Assembly: GCA_023701205.1 (NCBI GenBank)
Contig: JAMPXJ010000031.1
Span: forward strand, 1-56,138
Direction of reading: 5' to 3'
Origin: Oligoflexia bacterium
Lineage (GTDB): Bacteria; Bdellovibrionota; UBA1018
DNA length: 56,138 nt
Numbering within the stretch: the first letter of the stretch is position 1; every line of letters begins with the position of its first letter. Position numbers and translations under genes: made by a program. Below, piece by piece: positions 1-8,136 of this stretch. The notes beneath the pieces were generated by a model, which saw nothing but the letters and a program-made list of their open reading frames with translations, made no database searches and was not told where the DNA came from.

Positions 1-2
1 AA

Positions 3-749
3 TATCGCAAGATCGCCCACGCGCTCCGCATTCACACGACGACCGTGAGCCAGATATTTCAAGGGACCAAGGACCTCACCCTCGAGCAAGCCCAGGCCGC
101 AACGGAGTACTTCGGACTGAGCAAGCTCGAGGCGCGCTACTTCATGACCCTGGTCCAGCTTGAACGAGCCGGAAGCGCAAACTTGAAAACCTATTTCACG
201 GAGGAAGCTGCGGCGATCCGCGTCCAATCCCAGGAGGTGAAAAACCGGGTGCTCGCTGGCAAAAAGCTCAGCGACTCCGATCGCGCGATCTTTTACTCGC
301 ACTGGTATTATTCCGCGATCAGCCTCCTGACTGAGATCGAAGCCTATCGGAGCCCCGAGGCCATCGCTCAAATCACTGGCTTGCGCCTCAAGCGAGTAAG
401 GGAAGCTCTCGCATTCCTCACCTCCGTGGGAATCTGCATCGAAAAATCCGGCCGCTATTTTCCCGGCGAAACGCGGACCCACATCGAAAAGGAGTCACCT
501 CTTGCCTCGAGGCATCACGCCAACTGGCGGCTCCGCGCAATCCAGGCGCACGAGAATCTCGGAAAAGAAGAGATTGCCTTCACAGCACCCCTGACGCTCT
601 CGCGCGCGCATGCCAAGGAGGCTCAGGCCCTGATCCTGCAGCTGATCGAGAGCATCAGCAGAATCGTGGCGCCGTCCCCTTCCGAGGAGCTCTATTGCCT
701 GAATATCGATTGGGTCCTTCTGAGCGAGCGATCTGAACCGCCCGGATGA
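3..749 (+). CDS. TIGR02147 family HTH regulator, 5' end outside window
   Basis: The reading frame is open from the first in-frame codon, so the N-terminus lies upstream; the internal GTG at 45 is not the real start because the helix-turn-helix runs through it (KIAHALRIHTTTVSQIFQG, then DLTLEQAQAATEYFGLS). The visible part is about 248 residues: the end of an HTH, the ARYF linker typical of the family, a central second winged-helix-like segment (around SPEAIAQITGLRLKRVREAL) and a C-terminal segment ending ELYCLNIDWVLLSE, which matches the conserved end of TIGR02147 proteins. The family is abundant in Bdellovibrio and Fibrobacter and is presumed to be DNA-binding; targets are unknown. Unlike the two other copies in this window (13575 and 48966), no clear exported partner follows. 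An in-frame-looking peptide continues in another frame after 721, which may hint at a frameshifted tail. Confidence 0.85.
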   Translation, partial: YRKIAHALRIHTTTVSQIFQGTKDLTLEQAQAATEYFGLSKLEARYFMTLVQLERAGSANLKTYFTEEAAAIRVQSQEVKNRVLAGKKLSDSDRAIFYSHWYYSAISLLTEIEAYRSPEAIAQITGLRLKRVREALAFLTSVGICIEKSGRYFPGETRTHIEKESPLASRHHANWRLRAIQAHENLGKEEIAFTAPLTLSRAHAKEAQALILQLIESISRIVAPSPSEELYCLNIDWVLLSERSEPPG

Positions 750-862
750 GCTTGCCCGCGACCTTGCCGAGGCTACCCGAACCTACTTCCGCAGCGGACA
801 ATCCGCGGACTCGACGAAGTTTGGACGGCGGACATAACTTGCATGCGTCATATTTTTGCGCA

Positions 863-1903
863 CTAGCCCAAATTCTTGAATTCCGCCTGGACCCGTTTCA
901 ACAGCTCCAGGTTGACGCGTCCAATGTCGATATCTTGTCGGGAATAGCTGGCCACATCAGGGAAGAGCTCCCGCTCGTAATCCGTGATCACCTTGTATAG
1001 CCGCGAAAGCACCCGGCCGCGATCCGGGGAGTTGAAGGCCGGCTCGAGCGCCTGCCAAAGGGCGCGCCGGATCGGGGCGAAATAAACGTGGGGATCGCCG
1101 GCGGGTTTCGCGGGATTTTTTTCGTTCGGGTTCAGAAGCTTTCGTAACGAATCGGCGTCCCAGTCCCGGTTGAATCCGCGCGAGCGATACTCCGTACGGA
1201 TGCCAGGATTACTCTGGTGAACCCGGGCGAGCCAGGCATAGGCGCGGCTTGATTTCTCGATGACCTGGGGATCGCCCTGACGAAGCGCGGGCACGAGATC
1301 CGAGAAGAGCTCGCGCAGGCCATCGGTAAGCCATTCCGCCTTTCTCAAAGCCTGAAGCTCGCGAAACGGCTCCGCCCCCCGGCGCTGAAGCTCCAGGATA
1401 CTGGACAGCTTCATGGAATCGGGCACGGACGCGCGCAGCACCTCATTGAGCTCCGCCTCGATCGCCAGCACCTTCCGCTCAGTCACATGGATTCTCTGCG
1501 CCAAAGCGTCGCGACCCAGACCCCGGTGCGGGAAGTTGGTTTCATACAAGGCATGGCCGATCTCGTGATCGAGCAAAGCGAGCTCGTAGTTCGCGGGATG
1601 CTCCTTGCCGCTCGTGGCGGAACGGAAGAGATTCGATGGCGCGTAAACGGAATTCGCCTGAGGCACGTAAGCGGGATCGTCAATTCCCAGATACAAGCCG
1701 AAATCGGGAGATTTGAAGCCCTCGAGGTCTCTTCTCATCCCGTCGAGATAAGCCCGGTACTGCGCGTCCGTGAGCTTGGGTGGCCGCTCGCCCACGAGGA
1801 GGATCTGGCTGTACAGACGGGCGCAAGGGTCGGCAAAGGCCGTGGAGGCCATTCCGAAAACCAGCAAAAGCGCGCTGAAGCTCGCCCCAAAAGACGGAAT
1901 CAT
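863..1903 (-). CDS. Secreted zinc metallopeptidase-like protein (HEIGH)
   Basis: A 346-residue protein with a signal peptide (hydrophobic ALLLVFGMAS, cleavage probably after AFA near residue 24). HEIGH at 113-117 is a canonical HExxH zinc motif, and E198 in LRELFSD lies 81 residues further on in a helix-like context, so it may be the third ligand of a gluzincin-type site. I do not recognise a named peptidase family; substrate is unknown and it probably acts in the periplasm or outside the cell. It lies 68 nt downstream of the glycosyltransferase gene on the same strand, so it may be read with that operon, and it is convergent with the TIGR02147 gene at 3-749. The ATG at 1903 follows an AAGGAAT-like ribosome site. 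Confidence 0.7.
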   Translation of the reverse strand: MIPSFGASFSALLLVFGMASTAFADPCARLYSQILLVGERPPKLTDAQYRAYLDGMRRDLEGFKSPDFGLYLGIDDPAYVPQANSVYAPSNLFRSATSGKEHPANYELALLDHEIGHALYETNFPHRGLGRDALAQRIHVTERKVLAIEAELNEVLRASVPDSMKLSSILELQRRGAEPFRELQALRKAEWLTDGLRELFSDLVPALRQGDPQVIEKSSRAYAWLARVHQSNPGIRTEYRSRGFNRDWDADSLRKLLNPNEKNPAKPAGDPHVYFAPIRRALWQALEPAFNSPDRGRVLSRLYKVITDYERELFPDVASYSRQDIDIGRVNLELLKRVQAEFKNLG

Positions 1904-1971
1904 TCCTTGGCTTATCGGCCGGATCGTGCCGGGGCTTCAGCCCGCTCGCCTGTGTCCGCGTGGACACGGTA

Positions 1972-3138
1972 TCAAAGCGTCGCGGAATGGGCAGCCCAAC
2001 CCGCCCGGATGCGCTCATTGAGCGCCGCGGGATCCTTCCCGGCCTTTTGCCAGGTATCGCGGATCACCGCCACGAGCTCCCGCTGGAAGCGTTCCTTCGA
2101 AAACTCCGCGGCGCGCGCCCGGCAGTCCTGCTCCTGGAAGCTCCCCTCGCCTCGCTCGACCTTCTGGACAGCGTCCATCAGCGCCTCCACGGTCTGCGGG
2201 TGGAAGAGCACGCCGGTTTTCGCCGTCACCGTCTCGGCCGCCCCGCCCTCGCCATATGCGATGACGGGTGCGCCCGAAGCCATCGCCTCGAGCGGCGTAA
2301 TGCCGAAATCCTCGACGCCCGGAAAGATGAAGGCTTTGCAGCGCGCGTAAAGCTCCGCGATCGCCGCGTTCGAAAGATGCCCGATGAAATCGACCGTCGG
2401 CCCGGCCTTCTTCTTGAGCTTCTCGGCCTCCTGGCCCGCACCGACGATGATGAGCGGGAGCTTCAGGCGGTTGAACGCCTCGACCGCGAGATCCACCCGC
2501 TTGTAGGGGGCGAACGCCGTCACCATCAGATAGTTGCGCCCGGGCTCGCGCGCATGGGTGAAGCGGCTCAGGTCCGCGAACGGATAGACGACGCGCGAAT
2601 CCCGGCCGTAGGCCGCTTGCACCTGCCGGGCGATGAAAGCGCTGTTTGAAACGAGCTGATCCACGCGCTCCTCGCCGCTCACGGCGCGATCCCAGTTCTG
2701 CAGCGGCTTGCGGACCGCCTTGGCGGCCAGGCGCACCGGCAGCGACGCGCGCCCCGGGCCGAAATACTCATCGAAGCGATCCCAGATATAGCGCATGGGC
2801 GCGTGGATGTAGCTCACGTGCACCGCGCCCGGCGCCTTGCGCACGCCCTTGGCCACGCAATGCGAAGACGAGACGATCAGGTCGTAGCCCGAAAGATCGA
2901 AGCGCTCGATCGCCCAGGGCATCAGTGGCAAGAGGTGGCGATAGCGCTGCTCGATGGAGGGCACCTTCTGGAGGGGGCTCGTGTGGCGCTTGAGCGTCGT
3001 GAGCACGGGTGAGATTTTTCCCGGCACGTACAGTAGCGTGAAAAGATCCGCGCGCGGAAAAAGCTCCGCGATCGCCTCGAGCACGTACTCGCCCCCGCGC
3101 ATCCCGGTGAGCCAGTCGTGGACCAGGGCGACTTTCAT
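1972..3138 (-). CDS. GT4 family glycosyltransferase
   Basis: A 388-residue protein of the GT-B fold, GT4 family. The N-terminal domain starts MKVALVHDWLTGMRGGEYVL, a start typical of sugar transferases of exopolysaccharide and O-antigen pathways. The C-terminal nucleotide-sugar domain has GRNYLMVTAFAPYKRVD and the E-x7-E signature in EDFGITPLEA, followed by GAPVIAYGEGG. It should move a sugar from a nucleotide donor onto a lipid-linked or oligosaccharide acceptor at the inner face of the membrane; donor and linkage cannot be read from the sequence. It is the last gene of a minus-strand polysaccharide cluster and overlaps the epimerase gene by 4 nt (ATGA), implying translational coupling. Confidence 0.88.
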   Translation of the reverse strand: MKVALVHDWLTGMRGGEYVLEAIAELFPRADLFTLLYVPGKISPVLTTLKRHTSPLQKVPSIEQRYRHLLPLMPWAIERFDLSGYDLIVSSSHCVAKGVRKAPGAVHVSYIHAPMRYIWDRFDEYFGPGRASLPVRLAAKAVRKPLQNWDRAVSGEERVDQLVSNSAFIARQVQAAYGRDSRVVYPFADLSRFTHAREPGRNYLMVTAFAPYKRVDLAVEAFNRLKLPLIIVGAGQEAEKLKKKAGPTVDFIGHLSNAAIAELYARCKAFIFPGVEDFGITPLEAMASGAPVIAYGEGGAAETVTAKTGVLFHPQTVEALMDAVQKVERGEGSFQEQDCRARAAEFSKERFQRELVAVIRDTWQKAGKDPAALNERIRAGWAAHSATL

Positions 3139-4088
3139 CGCGCTTCCCTGAAGTAGTCCAGCGTGGCTGAAAGCCCTGCCTCGAGATCGATCTTCGGCGC
3201 CCAGCCCAGGAGCGTTTTCGCGCGGGTGATCTCCGGACAGCGGCGCTTGGGATCATCCGGCCGCTCCGGGAGATGACGGATCTCCGAGCGCGACCCCGTG
3301 AGCTTGAGCACGGCCTGCGCGAATTCCATCACCGTGCGCTCGGAAGGATTGCCGATATTGACGGGGACTTTCACATCGCTTTCGAAAAGACGGACGATGC
3401 CATCGACGAGGTCGGAGACATAGCAGAAGCTGCGCGTCTGCCGGCCCTCGCCGTGCACCGTCAGCGGCACACCCCGGAGCGCCTGCATGCAGAGCTCGGG
3501 CACGATCCGGCCGTCGTCGGGCCGCATCCGCGGACCGTAGGTATTGAAGATCCGCACGATGCGCGCGTCGAGGGCAAGCTTCCGCGCGGCCGAGCTGACG
3601 TAAGCCTCGCCGAAGCGCTTGGTCTCGTCGTAGCAGGCGCGCGGGCCAATGGTATTGACGTTGCCCCAGTACTCCTCCGTCTGCGGGTGCACGAGCGGGT
3701 CACCGTAGATTTCAGAAGTCGAGGCGAGCATCACCCGGGCGCGGTGCTTGAGCGCGAGACTCACGCAGTTCATCGTACCGACAGAGTCCACAGCGAGGAT
3801 CTCGAGCGGAATGCGCTCAAAATCGACGGGGCTCGCGGGACAGGCGAAATGAAAGATCCCGAAAAGCCCGTGAGCGGCCACGAGCGGCAGCTTCTCCTCG
3901 GGCAGCGGCTGGCAGACGTCCCATTCCACGTAAGAGAACTTCGGATGCAGCAGGGCCTGCTCGAGGTTCTCCTTGCGACCGGTCACGAGGTTATCCACCG
4001 CGGTGACCGCGTAGCCTTTGGAGAGGAGCAAGTCACAAAGATGCGAACCGATGAAGCCCGCGCCGCCAGTCACCAGGACGTGTTTCAT
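3135..4088 (-). CDS. UDP-glucuronate decarboxylase-like NAD-dependent epimerase
   Basis: An extended-SDR enzyme of 317 residues. The frame is open further upstream, but MKHVLVTGGAGFIGSHL at 4088 gives the proper Rossmann start and a 4-nt ATGA overlap with the preceding gene. Visible motifs are GGAGFIG for NAD binding, ACPASP, STSEIYGDP, and YDETK carrying the catalytic Tyr-x3-Lys. The set CPASPVDF, EIYGDPLVHPQ and EEYWGNVN is characteristic of UDP-xylose synthase (UDP-glucuronate decarboxylase) rather than of the 4-epimerases. It would convert UDP-glucuronate to UDP-xylose for the neighbouring glycosyltransferases. A close relative such as a dTDP- or UDP-sugar 4,6-dehydratase is less likely. 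Confidence 0.87.
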   Translation of the reverse strand: MKHVLVTGGAGFIGSHLCDLLLSKGYAVTAVDNLVTGRKENLEQALLHPKFSYVEWDVCQPLPEEKLPLVAAHGLFGIFHFACPASPVDFERIPLEILAVDSVGTMNCVSLALKHRARVMLASTSEIYGDPLVHPQTEEYWGNVNTIGPRACYDETKRFGEAYVSSAARKLALDARIVRIFNTYGPRMRPDDGRIVPELCMQALRGVPLTVHGEGRQTRSFCYVSDLVDGIVRLFESDVKVPVNIGNPSERTVMEFAQAVLKLTGSRSEIRHLPERPDDPKRRCPEITRAKTLLGWAPKIDLEAGLSATLDYFREAR

Positions 4089-5209
4089 GGTACTATTCCT
4101 AGCACACGACGATAAACGCGGTCCATATCTCGCCCCATCCGCTCGATGCTGAAGCGCGCCAGTGTCCGCGCGCGGCTCTCCGGCGAGGGTCGCGAGAGGC
4201 CTCCGGCCGCGGCTCGCCCGAGCGCTTCGGCCCAAGCCGCGCGAGCCGTCGGCTCGACCCAGAGGACCTCGTCCGAGCCCAGCTTAGCAAGCCCTTCCTG
4301 ATGCGGTGGGATCCGCGACACGATCACCGGCGCACCCAGCGCCGCGGCTTCGACCGGTGGCAGCCCGAAACCCTCGTACAGCGAGGGAAAGACCACGGCT
4401 CCCGCGCCCGCCATGAGCGCATGCGTCTCAGAGTCTTCGAGTGCGCCGAGCAATCTAACGCCATCGGGAACGGGCCCGGGAATTCCGGAAGCCACGACCG
4501 CCAGCGGCCAAGCCGGATGGGAAACTCCGGCTTTCGCGCGATAATCCCCGTAGGCTTCGAAAAGCAGCGCAAGATTTTTGTGCGGCTTCGGATTCGAAAG
4601 ACAGAAGAAGTATTTGCCGTGCTCGAGCCCGTACCCCACAAGCACCCGGCGCCGCTCCGCCTCATCGGGCGGATTCGCGCAGCTTTCATCAAGCGCGTTC
4701 GAAACGATTCCGATCCGGTCCTCCGCGACCCCGCTCCAGCGCGCCAGCTCCGCGCGCGAGAACTCCGAAACCGTGAGCAGCGCAGCCGCGCCGCGCGTGA
4801 ACGGCCGGAGCACGGAGCGGTAATACACCCGCTTGGCGAAGCCGCCGTAAGCGAGATGGTTCAGGTCATGAACCGTCACGATCCACGGACAGCGAAGCGA
4901 TCCCGGCAGCAGGCTCGAGAACGTGGGACTGTGGTAAAGCGCGGCGCCCAGGCGCCGGGCGAGCACAGGCAGCTCGGCAAGCTCGCGCAGGCTCAGAAAC
5001 GGCGCGCCGGCCTGGACCGTTCCAAAGCGGGCGAAGATATTCTCGGGAGTCTCGCGACCGATCAGAAAAAGCGGCTCGTAGGGCAGCGCGCGCATCGCGG
5101 CCAAGCGGGCCAGGCCCTGCGCGAGATTTCCGATATAACGGGAAAACCCGTGCGGGATCGGCCCAACCATCCTCGCATCGATCACCACCCGCGGGAGGGT
5201 TGCGCTCAT
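4085..5209 (-). CDS. GT4 family glycosyltransferase
   Basis: A 374-residue GT-B glycosyltransferase. The N-terminus VVIDARMVGPIPHGFSRYIG is the acceptor-domain start seen in GT4 enzymes that begin with a glycine-rich loop after IDAR. The C-terminal domain has FFCLSNPKPHKNLALLFEAY and the E-x7-E signature FPSLYEGFGLPPVEAAALG, followed by GAPVIVSRIP. The family uses retaining transfer from nucleotide sugars. It overlaps the genes on both sides by 4 nt, so it is read as part of one coupled operon with the O-antigen ligase upstream and the UDP-xylose-type enzyme downstream. The exact sugar is not predictable. Confidence 0.88.
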   Translation of the reverse strand: MSATLPRVVIDARMVGPIPHGFSRYIGNLAQGLARLAAMRALPYEPLFLIGRETPENIFARFGTVQAGAPFLSLRELAELPVLARRLGAALYHSPTFSSLLPGSLRCPWIVTVHDLNHLAYGGFAKRVYYRSVLRPFTRGAAALLTVSEFSRAELARWSGVAEDRIGIVSNALDESCANPPDEAERRRVLVGYGLEHGKYFFCLSNPKPHKNLALLFEAYGDYRAKAGVSHPAWPLAVVASGIPGPVPDGVRLLGALEDSETHALMAGAGAVVFPSLYEGFGLPPVEAAALGAPVIVSRIPPHQEGLAKLGSDEVLWVEPTARAAWAEALGRAAAGGLSRPSPESRARTLARFSIERMGRDMDRVYRRVLGIVP

Positions 5210-6492
5210 GCCTTCCTCCGGTCGGCGACGGCCGCGGCTAGAAGCGTCCAGGCCACCGCGATCATCGCCTGATGCGCGACTTTACCATCCCAGAAATTCA
5301 TCTGGGTGATCCCGTTGAGATTGAAGACGATCCACGCACAGAAAATCCCGGCATCCCGCGCGCGCCACGCCAGCCAGAACGCTCCGAAGCACCAGGCGAG
5401 CCACGCCAAAGCTCCGATGAGTCCGGTCCCGCCCAGAAAGTCGATGAGGTTGTTATGGGCATGCCCCGAGAAAACCGACTCCCCGGTGCGCCCGCGCGCT
5501 TCGAGCTCGGCGAGCTGGTAATAGCCCGAGAGCTCGTGATTATGCCGCCAGCCCGCGCCAAGCAGGGGCCGCTCCTCGAAGAAGCGCAGATTGGCTTTCC
5601 ACAGCTCCACGCGGGTATTCAGGCTGTACGAAAGGTTTCCTGCCGTGAAACGCGAACGGATCGCCGGCTGCTGGGCCAGGAGCACGATCGCGAGCGCGAC
5701 GCCGGCGCCCGCGGCGAGGCACCACTTCCGCGGAAGGCGCCAGAGCGACCAGACCAGAAGCCCCACGGGCACGGCGACCCACACGGTGCGGGCATGAGTC
5801 AAAAACAGCGCCCCCGCACCCAGGAGCACGATCGCCGCCAGCGCCGCTCGGCTCAGCCCGAGCGCGCGCGCGCGGGTCGGATCATGCAGCCCCTCCAGCG
5901 CCGCAAAGAACGGGAAAATCAGGATACTCGCCACCGAAAGATGATGACCGATGAACAAGGTCGCGTGATAGCGCGCGGGCTCGCTGCCGGGAATCCACTG
6001 CATGCGAGGCCAGCCCGTGAAATACTGCACATAAGCCACGGCCGATACCGCCGCGAAAGCAAGAAGCCAGCTTCGCCCGGCCAGGCTTCGGCCGGTTTCC
6101 GGCAAGGCGCGGAGACCCGCAGCGAGCACGAGCGGCCAGAAAAGATACCAAAGTTTCGGGAGATCCCGCGCGAAGGACACCTTGACGAATCTCCCGCCGT
6201 AGCCCGGAGGCCAGAGCCAGGCCGCAACCAGGCTCAACGCGCATGCACCCGCCAGCAGGAGCGAAAGTCTCAGGAACAAGCGACCCGCCGGCAGCCGGGC
6301 TTCCGCGCGCAGCCGTTCCCAGAGGCCTGCAAAGCGATCTGTGCTCGAGAACAGCATCGCCAGAACGAGAAGACCCGCGCCGAGACTCATCACTGCCATC
6401 GAGACAAGGCTCGACGCGAGATAGACGGCGAAGCCTAAGGCGAGGAGCCGCTGACGGCGTTCTTCGGGGAGCGAACGGAAGAGCTTTGGCAT
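5206..6492 (-). CDS. O-antigen ligase / polymerase family membrane protein (Wzy_C)
   Basis: A 428-residue polytopic membrane protein with about ten hydrophobic segments and the large periplasmic loop typical of the Wzy_C family. The loop contains RVELWKANLRFFEERPLLG-like sequence and the signature GHAHNNLIDFLGGTGLIG, in which the His-x-His is near the active site of WaaL-type ligases. It would polymerise or ligate a lipid-linked glycan at the periplasmic face. Which of these two it does cannot be settled without the rest of the pathway. The start at 6492 lies inside the end of the TIGR02757 gene (58-nt overlap), and its end overlaps the next glycosyltransferase by 4 nt. Confidence 0.85.
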   Translation of the reverse strand: MPKLFRSLPEERRQRLLALGFAVYLASSLVSMAVMSLGAGLLVLAMLFSSTDRFAGLWERLRAEARLPAGRLFLRLSLLLAGACALSLVAAWLWPPGYGGRFVKVSFARDLPKLWYLFWPLVLAAGLRALPETGRSLAGRSWLLAFAAVSAVAYVQYFTGWPRMQWIPGSEPARYHATLFIGHHLSVASILIFPFFAALEGLHDPTRARALGLSRAALAAIVLLGAGALFLTHARTVWVAVPVGLLVWSLWRLPRKWCLAAGAGVALAIVLLAQQPAIRSRFTAGNLSYSLNTRVELWKANLRFFEERPLLGAGWRHNHELSGYYQLAELEARGRTGESVFSGHAHNNLIDFLGGTGLIGALAWLAWCFGAFWLAWRARDAGIFCAWIVFNLNGITQMNFWDGKVAHQAMIAVAWTLLAAAVADRRKA

Positions 6493-7412
6493 TTCTGCCC
6501 GATCCTAATCCGTTTCCGGGCAAAACGACAGGCCGACAAGAGCTCGCATCCCCCGCAGACCTCGGGCTGGAACTTGCGCTGGCACAGATCGAGGATCCCC
6601 AAGCGCGCGAGCGCGAAATCATACCGCACGGGATCCTCCGAACAGAAAGCGCGCAAGGCATCCGTGACCTCTCGCGCGGCGCGCCAGTCCAGCGTCTTGC
6701 GCGTGCGCAAACCCAGGTAATGACTGATCCGGCCCACGTGCGTATCCAGCGGGATCACGAGCTGCGAGGCGCGAAGCCACCTGCCCTCGGGAAAGCCTGC
6801 GCGCAGGGCGCCTCGCTCCCCCCAGAGCCCGAGATCCAGGCCGTCCTCGCGCCCCATCCAGCGCAAAAGCATGCACCAGCGCTTGCAGCAGCTGCCGTCC
6901 GCGGGTGAGGTCAGCAGGTGCGAAAATGAAGGTGTCCGGCTTCCCGCCCAGCCGCGCCAGTCCGCGATCAGGCGGGCGAGAGCGATGGAGAAATCCCCGG
7001 CCGAGGGCTCGAGCGCGACCATCAGATGAGCGCCCAGCGATCCATGCTCTTTCCAGCTGCGTCCGAGGAGCTCCAGAAGCAGCAGAAGATCCTCACCCCG
7101 GTTGAAACGATGGACGAAGCCCGAGAGCGCGGCGCGCGCCCGTGTTTTCCCTTCGGGAAGCGCCAAGGACCGGACAAAGCCGCTTGGCGTCAGCCCGTCG
7201 CGGGTGATCCGCGCGAGCAGCTCCTCGATGGAACGGCGGATCTGCTTGACGTTGCCATAGGCCAGAAGCGCCGACACCAGCGCGACCGCCTCCTGGTCCA
7301 AAGGCGCCCGGTACCGGCGCGGGAACTCCAGCGGATCCGAATAGAGAAACTCCTCCCGGTGGTAGCGTTCGTAAAGTCGATCAAGAAAAGAGCGCATCCT
7401 GCTCGCCCTCAT
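6435..7412 (-). CDS. TIGR02757 (DUF2400) family protein
   Basis: About 325 residues. The start is uncertain: ATG at 7412 (MRASRMRSFL) or 7397 (MRSFLDRLYERYH) are the sensible choices, and an open frame reaches 7487 through a TTG with no family support. The family features are the N-terminal LYERYHREEFLYSDPLEFPR, LVSALLAYGNVKQI, the central CKRWCMLLRWMGREDGLDLG, and PLDTHVGRISHYLGL. The sequence resembles helix-hairpin-helix DNA glycosylases of the EndoIII type (LDTHV and a four-Cys cluster CGGCELLSAC near the end), so a nucleic-acid role is plausible, but the family has no assigned function. It overlaps the O-antigen ligase start and probably shares a promoter with the polysaccharide genes. 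Confidence 0.8.
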   Translation of the reverse strand: MRASRMRSFLDRLYERYHREEFLYSDPLEFPRRYRAPLDQEAVALVSALLAYGNVKQIRRSIEELLARITRDGLTPSGFVRSLALPEGKTRARAALSGFVHRFNRGEDLLLLLELLGRSWKEHGSLGAHLMVALEPSAGDFSIALARLIADWRGWAGSRTPSFSHLLTSPADGSCCKRWCMLLRWMGREDGLDLGLWGERGALRAGFPEGRWLRASQLVIPLDTHVGRISHYLGLRTRKTLDWRAAREVTDALRAFCSEDPVRYDFALARLGILDLCQRKFQPEVCGGCELLSACRFARKRIRIGQKCQSSSVRSPKNAVSGSSP

Positions 7413-7516
7413 ATCGGGTCGGAGTCGGCTATGGCAACCGGTATCAAAGCAGCCGACGCGCCGCGAGGTCGAATCCTCCATTGTCAAATGCCGGCGCTTG
7501 CCGTTATGGATAAGTC

Positions 7517-8116
7517 ATGCAATTTTTCCGGGGCATCCCAGCCTTAGCCCTTCTTGGCGCGCTCCTCTCAGCCGTAGCTTCCGGGCGCCTTTGCTGGGCG
7601 GCTCCGCCGGCTGCCCGCCCGATTCCGACCCGGCCTTCAGCGCCACCAGCCCTGACGGTCAAAGGGCCGTCCGACGCTTTCCAATGCCAACGCTACTTCA
7701 CTTATAAGGGCCAAACCATCGGCTGCGATTCCAATATCCGGCTGGATGGCGAGAAGCTGCGTCCGATCATCAAGGACATCCCCGAAGCCGTGGCCGAACT
7801 CGACCTTTACCAGCAGAACCGCCTGAAGATTCGCACTGCGGCCTATACCGGGACGTTCGGGCTGGGCTTTTTTCTCATCGGACTGCTCCTCTCAGGAAAC
7901 CACAAGGCGCCTGACGGCAAGCTCGATGACACCGGCAGGACCCTGCTGAACCTCGCCCTGATCGGCGGAGGCGGGATCACGGGCGGAAGCTTCCTTTATG
8001 CCTTGAGTTTCATCAGGACGAATGAGGCTCACCTCGCGAATGCCGTGACTCTGCACAATCAGGCACGGCCCGATAGCCCGATCGAGCTGCAGTTCAGCAC
8101 TGGAATCAGCTTTTAA
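7517..8116 (+). CDS. Exported/inner-membrane protein of unknown function
   Basis: A 199-residue protein with a signal peptide (hydrophobic core [15 protein letters not shown]), a proline-rich linker at about 30-47, a small region with two cysteines (FQCQRYF and IGCDSN) and two predicted membrane segments (around [14 protein letters not shown] and [18 protein letters not shown]). No family is recognised. The two cysteines could form a disulfide in the periplasm. It sits 20 nt upstream of carB but looks unrelated to it. A possible promoter is TTGTCA at 7481 with TATGGA at 7505, spacing 18, in the short divergent region shared with the TIGR02757 gene. Confidence 0.6.
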   Translation: MQFFRGIPALALLGALLSAVASGRLCWAAPPAARPIPTRPSAPPALTVKGPSDAFQCQRYFTYKGQTIGCDSNIRLDGEKLRPIIKDIPEAVAELDLYQQNRLKIRTAAYTGTFGLGFFLIGLLLSGNHKAPDGKLDDTGRTLLNLALIGGGGITGGSFLYALSFIRTNEAHLANAVTLHNQARPDSPIELQFSTGISF

Positions 8117-8136
8117 CCAGAAGGAGCCCCCAACCG

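Noticed and set aside
746..1000. 84-codon plus-strand ORF overlapping the TIGR02147 stop by ATGA
   Set aside because: It mimics the ATGA coupling of the other two regulator modules, but it has no signal peptide, no GNGG or HE motif, and its second half is antisense to the zinc peptidase gene.
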